NCBI GenBank assembly: GCA_946184255.1
Contig: CAMHFA010000042.1
Span: 1-7,842 of the forward strand
Reading direction: 5' to 3'
Length of the DNA stretch: 7,842 nt
From: an uncultured Bacteroidales bacterium
GTDB lineage: Bacteria; Bacteroidota; Bacteroidia; Bacteroidales; UBA932
Shown: piece by piece, positions 6,698-7,842 of the stretch
Layout: every line of letters starts with the position of its first letter
How positions within the stretch are numbered: position 1 is the first letter of the stretch
Notes under the pieces: generated by a model
What the model was told of the DNA's origin: nothing
Seen by the model: only the letters and a program-made list of their open reading frames with translations
Databases searched by the model: none
Translations under genes and position numbers: made by a program

Positions 6698-7842
6698 ATG
6701 GAAAGCGCATATAACGAAGCCATTAAATTCGACTGCAGCCGTGGGTGTACAGTTGCCCAGGACCAGGAGACTGGAGAGTTCGATTGCAACTACCGTCAGG
6801 GATGCTGCAAACTCGGATCCTACAACTGGTTGAAGGGTGTGACCCAGGAACAGTACAAGGACCTTTTCGAGGTGCGTTTCAAAAACACCCGTAAAGGAAT
6901 ATATATCAATGCTTCCGGCCAGGGCATCAAGACCGGCGACCTTGTGATAGTCGAGGCTGCCAACGGTCATGACCTCGGAATCGTGACCCTTGAGGGTCCG
7001 ATTGTAGGGCGCCAGATGAAGTGCAAGGGGGTCGATCCGGAAGTCAATCCTCTTAGGAAGATCTACCGCAGGGCGAAGCCTTTCGATATCGCAAAATGGC
7101 AGGAGGCCATTGCCCGGGAGCAGGATACCATGATCCAGGCGCGCAGGATTGCGGCGGAACTTGGACTGGACATGAAAATCGGAGACGTGGAATTCCAGGG
7201 AGACGGAACCAAGGCCATCTTCTACTACATCGCTGACGGCCGTGTCGATTTCCGCCAACTTATCAAGATCTACGCTGAGGAATTCCGGATCAGGATTGAG
7301 ATGAAACAGATCGGAGCGCGTCAGGAGGCCGGTCTTATTGGAGGACTGGGTGTCTGTGGCAGGGAGTTATGCTGCGCAAACTATATCACCAGTTTCCAGT
7401 CCATCTCCACATCTGCCGCCCGTTCCCAGGACCTCTCCCTGAATCCCCAGAAACTTGCCGGCCAGTGCGGTAAATTGAAATGCTGCCTTAATTACGAGGT
7501 GGCCAATTACCTTGATGCACAGACCCGTATTCCCAAGGTCAACGAACCCCTTGAATTCGAGGATGGACCTGCTTATCTCGTCAAGACTGACATCCTTCAG
7601 GAAATCATGTATTTCTCCTATGACAAGGGCTCCCTTTCCAATCTCTATGCACTTTCTGCTGATGAGGTCAGGGAGATAATAATGATGAACCGGAATGGGG
7701 AGAAGCCCGAGTCCCTGAAGTTCGAACCGGAACCCATGGGACCCCAGTTCATCTCTGCGGTGGGGGATGACAGCATCACCCGGTTCGACAAACCTAAGAA
7801 ATCCAAGGGAAAGAACCGGAACCGTGGTAACCGCAAGAACGG
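6698..7842 (+). CDS. ricT: RicT/YaaT homolog, PSP1 C-terminal domain protein, 3'-truncated by window edge
   Basis: The frame starts at ATG 6698 and stays open to the last base (381 complete codons plus two bases), so the 3' end lies outside. The PSP1 region is recognised by FEVRFKNTRKG (57-67), GDLVIVEAANGHDLGIV (80-96) and the two cysteine motifs VCGRELCC (219-226) and QCGKLKCC (256-263), linked by SQDLSLNPQKLAG (243-255). These closely match Bacillus subtilis YaaT/RicT. There the protein works with RicA and RicF, binds [4Fe-4S] clusters and affects RNase Y-dependent RNA maturation, competence and sporulation. Those partners are not generally known in Bacteroidota, so the role here is open. 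An extra N-terminal cluster C13, C17, C30, C36, C37 precedes the PSP1 part and resembles what I recall of other Bacteroidota members. The visible end is strongly basic (from residue 365: KPKKSKGKNRNRGNRKN). In related genomes gldH often follows, which cannot be checked here. Confidence 0.9.
   Translation, partial: MESAYNEAIKFDCSRGCTVAQDQETGEFDCNYRQGCCKLGSYNWLKGVTQEQYKDLFEVRFKNTRKGIYINASGQGIKTGDLVIVEAANGHDLGIVTLEGPIVGRQMKCKGVDPEVNPLRKIYRRAKPFDIAKWQEAIAREQDTMIQARRIAAELGLDMKIGDVEFQGDGTKAIFYYIADGRVDFRQLIKIYAEEFRIRIEMKQIGARQEAGLIGGLGVCGRELCCANYITSFQSISTSAARSQDLSLNPQKLAGQCGKLKCCLNYEVANYLDAQTRIPKVNEPLEFEDGPAYLVKTDILQEIMYFSYDKGSLSNLYALSADEVREIIMMNRNGEKPESLKFEPEPMGPQFISAVGDDSITRFDKPKKSKGKNRNRGNRKN

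Noticed and set aside
6488..7258. Minus-strand open frame of 256 codons across the holB/ricT junction
   Set aside because: It lies opposite two well-supported genes, its predicted protein shows no recognisable domain, and it reflects codon bias on the coding strand.

Overview
The window is a densely packed, all-plus-strand chromosomal segment that looks like Bacteroidota, most likely Bacteroidales. The evidence is a perfect TTTG-N19-TAnnTTTG promoter of the Bacteroidota sigma type at 3027-3057, start codons without clear Shine-Dalgarno sequences, a PG0541-type transporter-associated protein, a PorT-like outer-membrane barrel, and the delta'/RicT gene pair common in this phylum. I see no mobile element, CRISPR array, tRNA or rRNA. 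No gene-free stretch exceeds about 70 bases.

Region 1 (1-3021) is the end of a transport operon. It holds an RND efflux permease whose N-terminus (about 130 residues) lies before the window, and, 4 nt later, a 97-residue protein with a PII-like pattern of strands and helices. The periplasmic adaptor and outer-membrane channel that RND pumps normally need are not in the window and would be expected upstream.

Region 2 (3022-7842) starts with the promoter and a short A/T-rich leader, then six genes in one direction: thioredoxin (trxA), an outer-membrane beta-barrel protein, a LOG/TIGR00730 Rossmann-fold protein, a long-chain trans-polyprenyl diphosphate synthase, DNA polymerase III delta' (holB) and a RicT/PSP1 protein that runs off the window's end. 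Gaps within this run are 32 nt, a 1-nt overlap, 9 nt, a 4-nt overlap and 7 nt, so the last five genes are probably co-transcribed, possibly with trxA. The products serve different processes (redox, envelope, isoprenoid/quinone synthesis, replication, RNA or Fe-S related), so this reads as a housekeeping operon rather than one pathway.

I did not find a wholly new system. The points most worth a second look are: the RND permease plus PII-like partner, which resembles the AmtB-GlnK arrangement; a delta' subunit that appears to lack the usual zinc-binding cysteine module; the extra N-terminal cysteine cluster of the RicT homolog; and a strong inverted repeat inside the LOG gene whose left arm has two possible partners.
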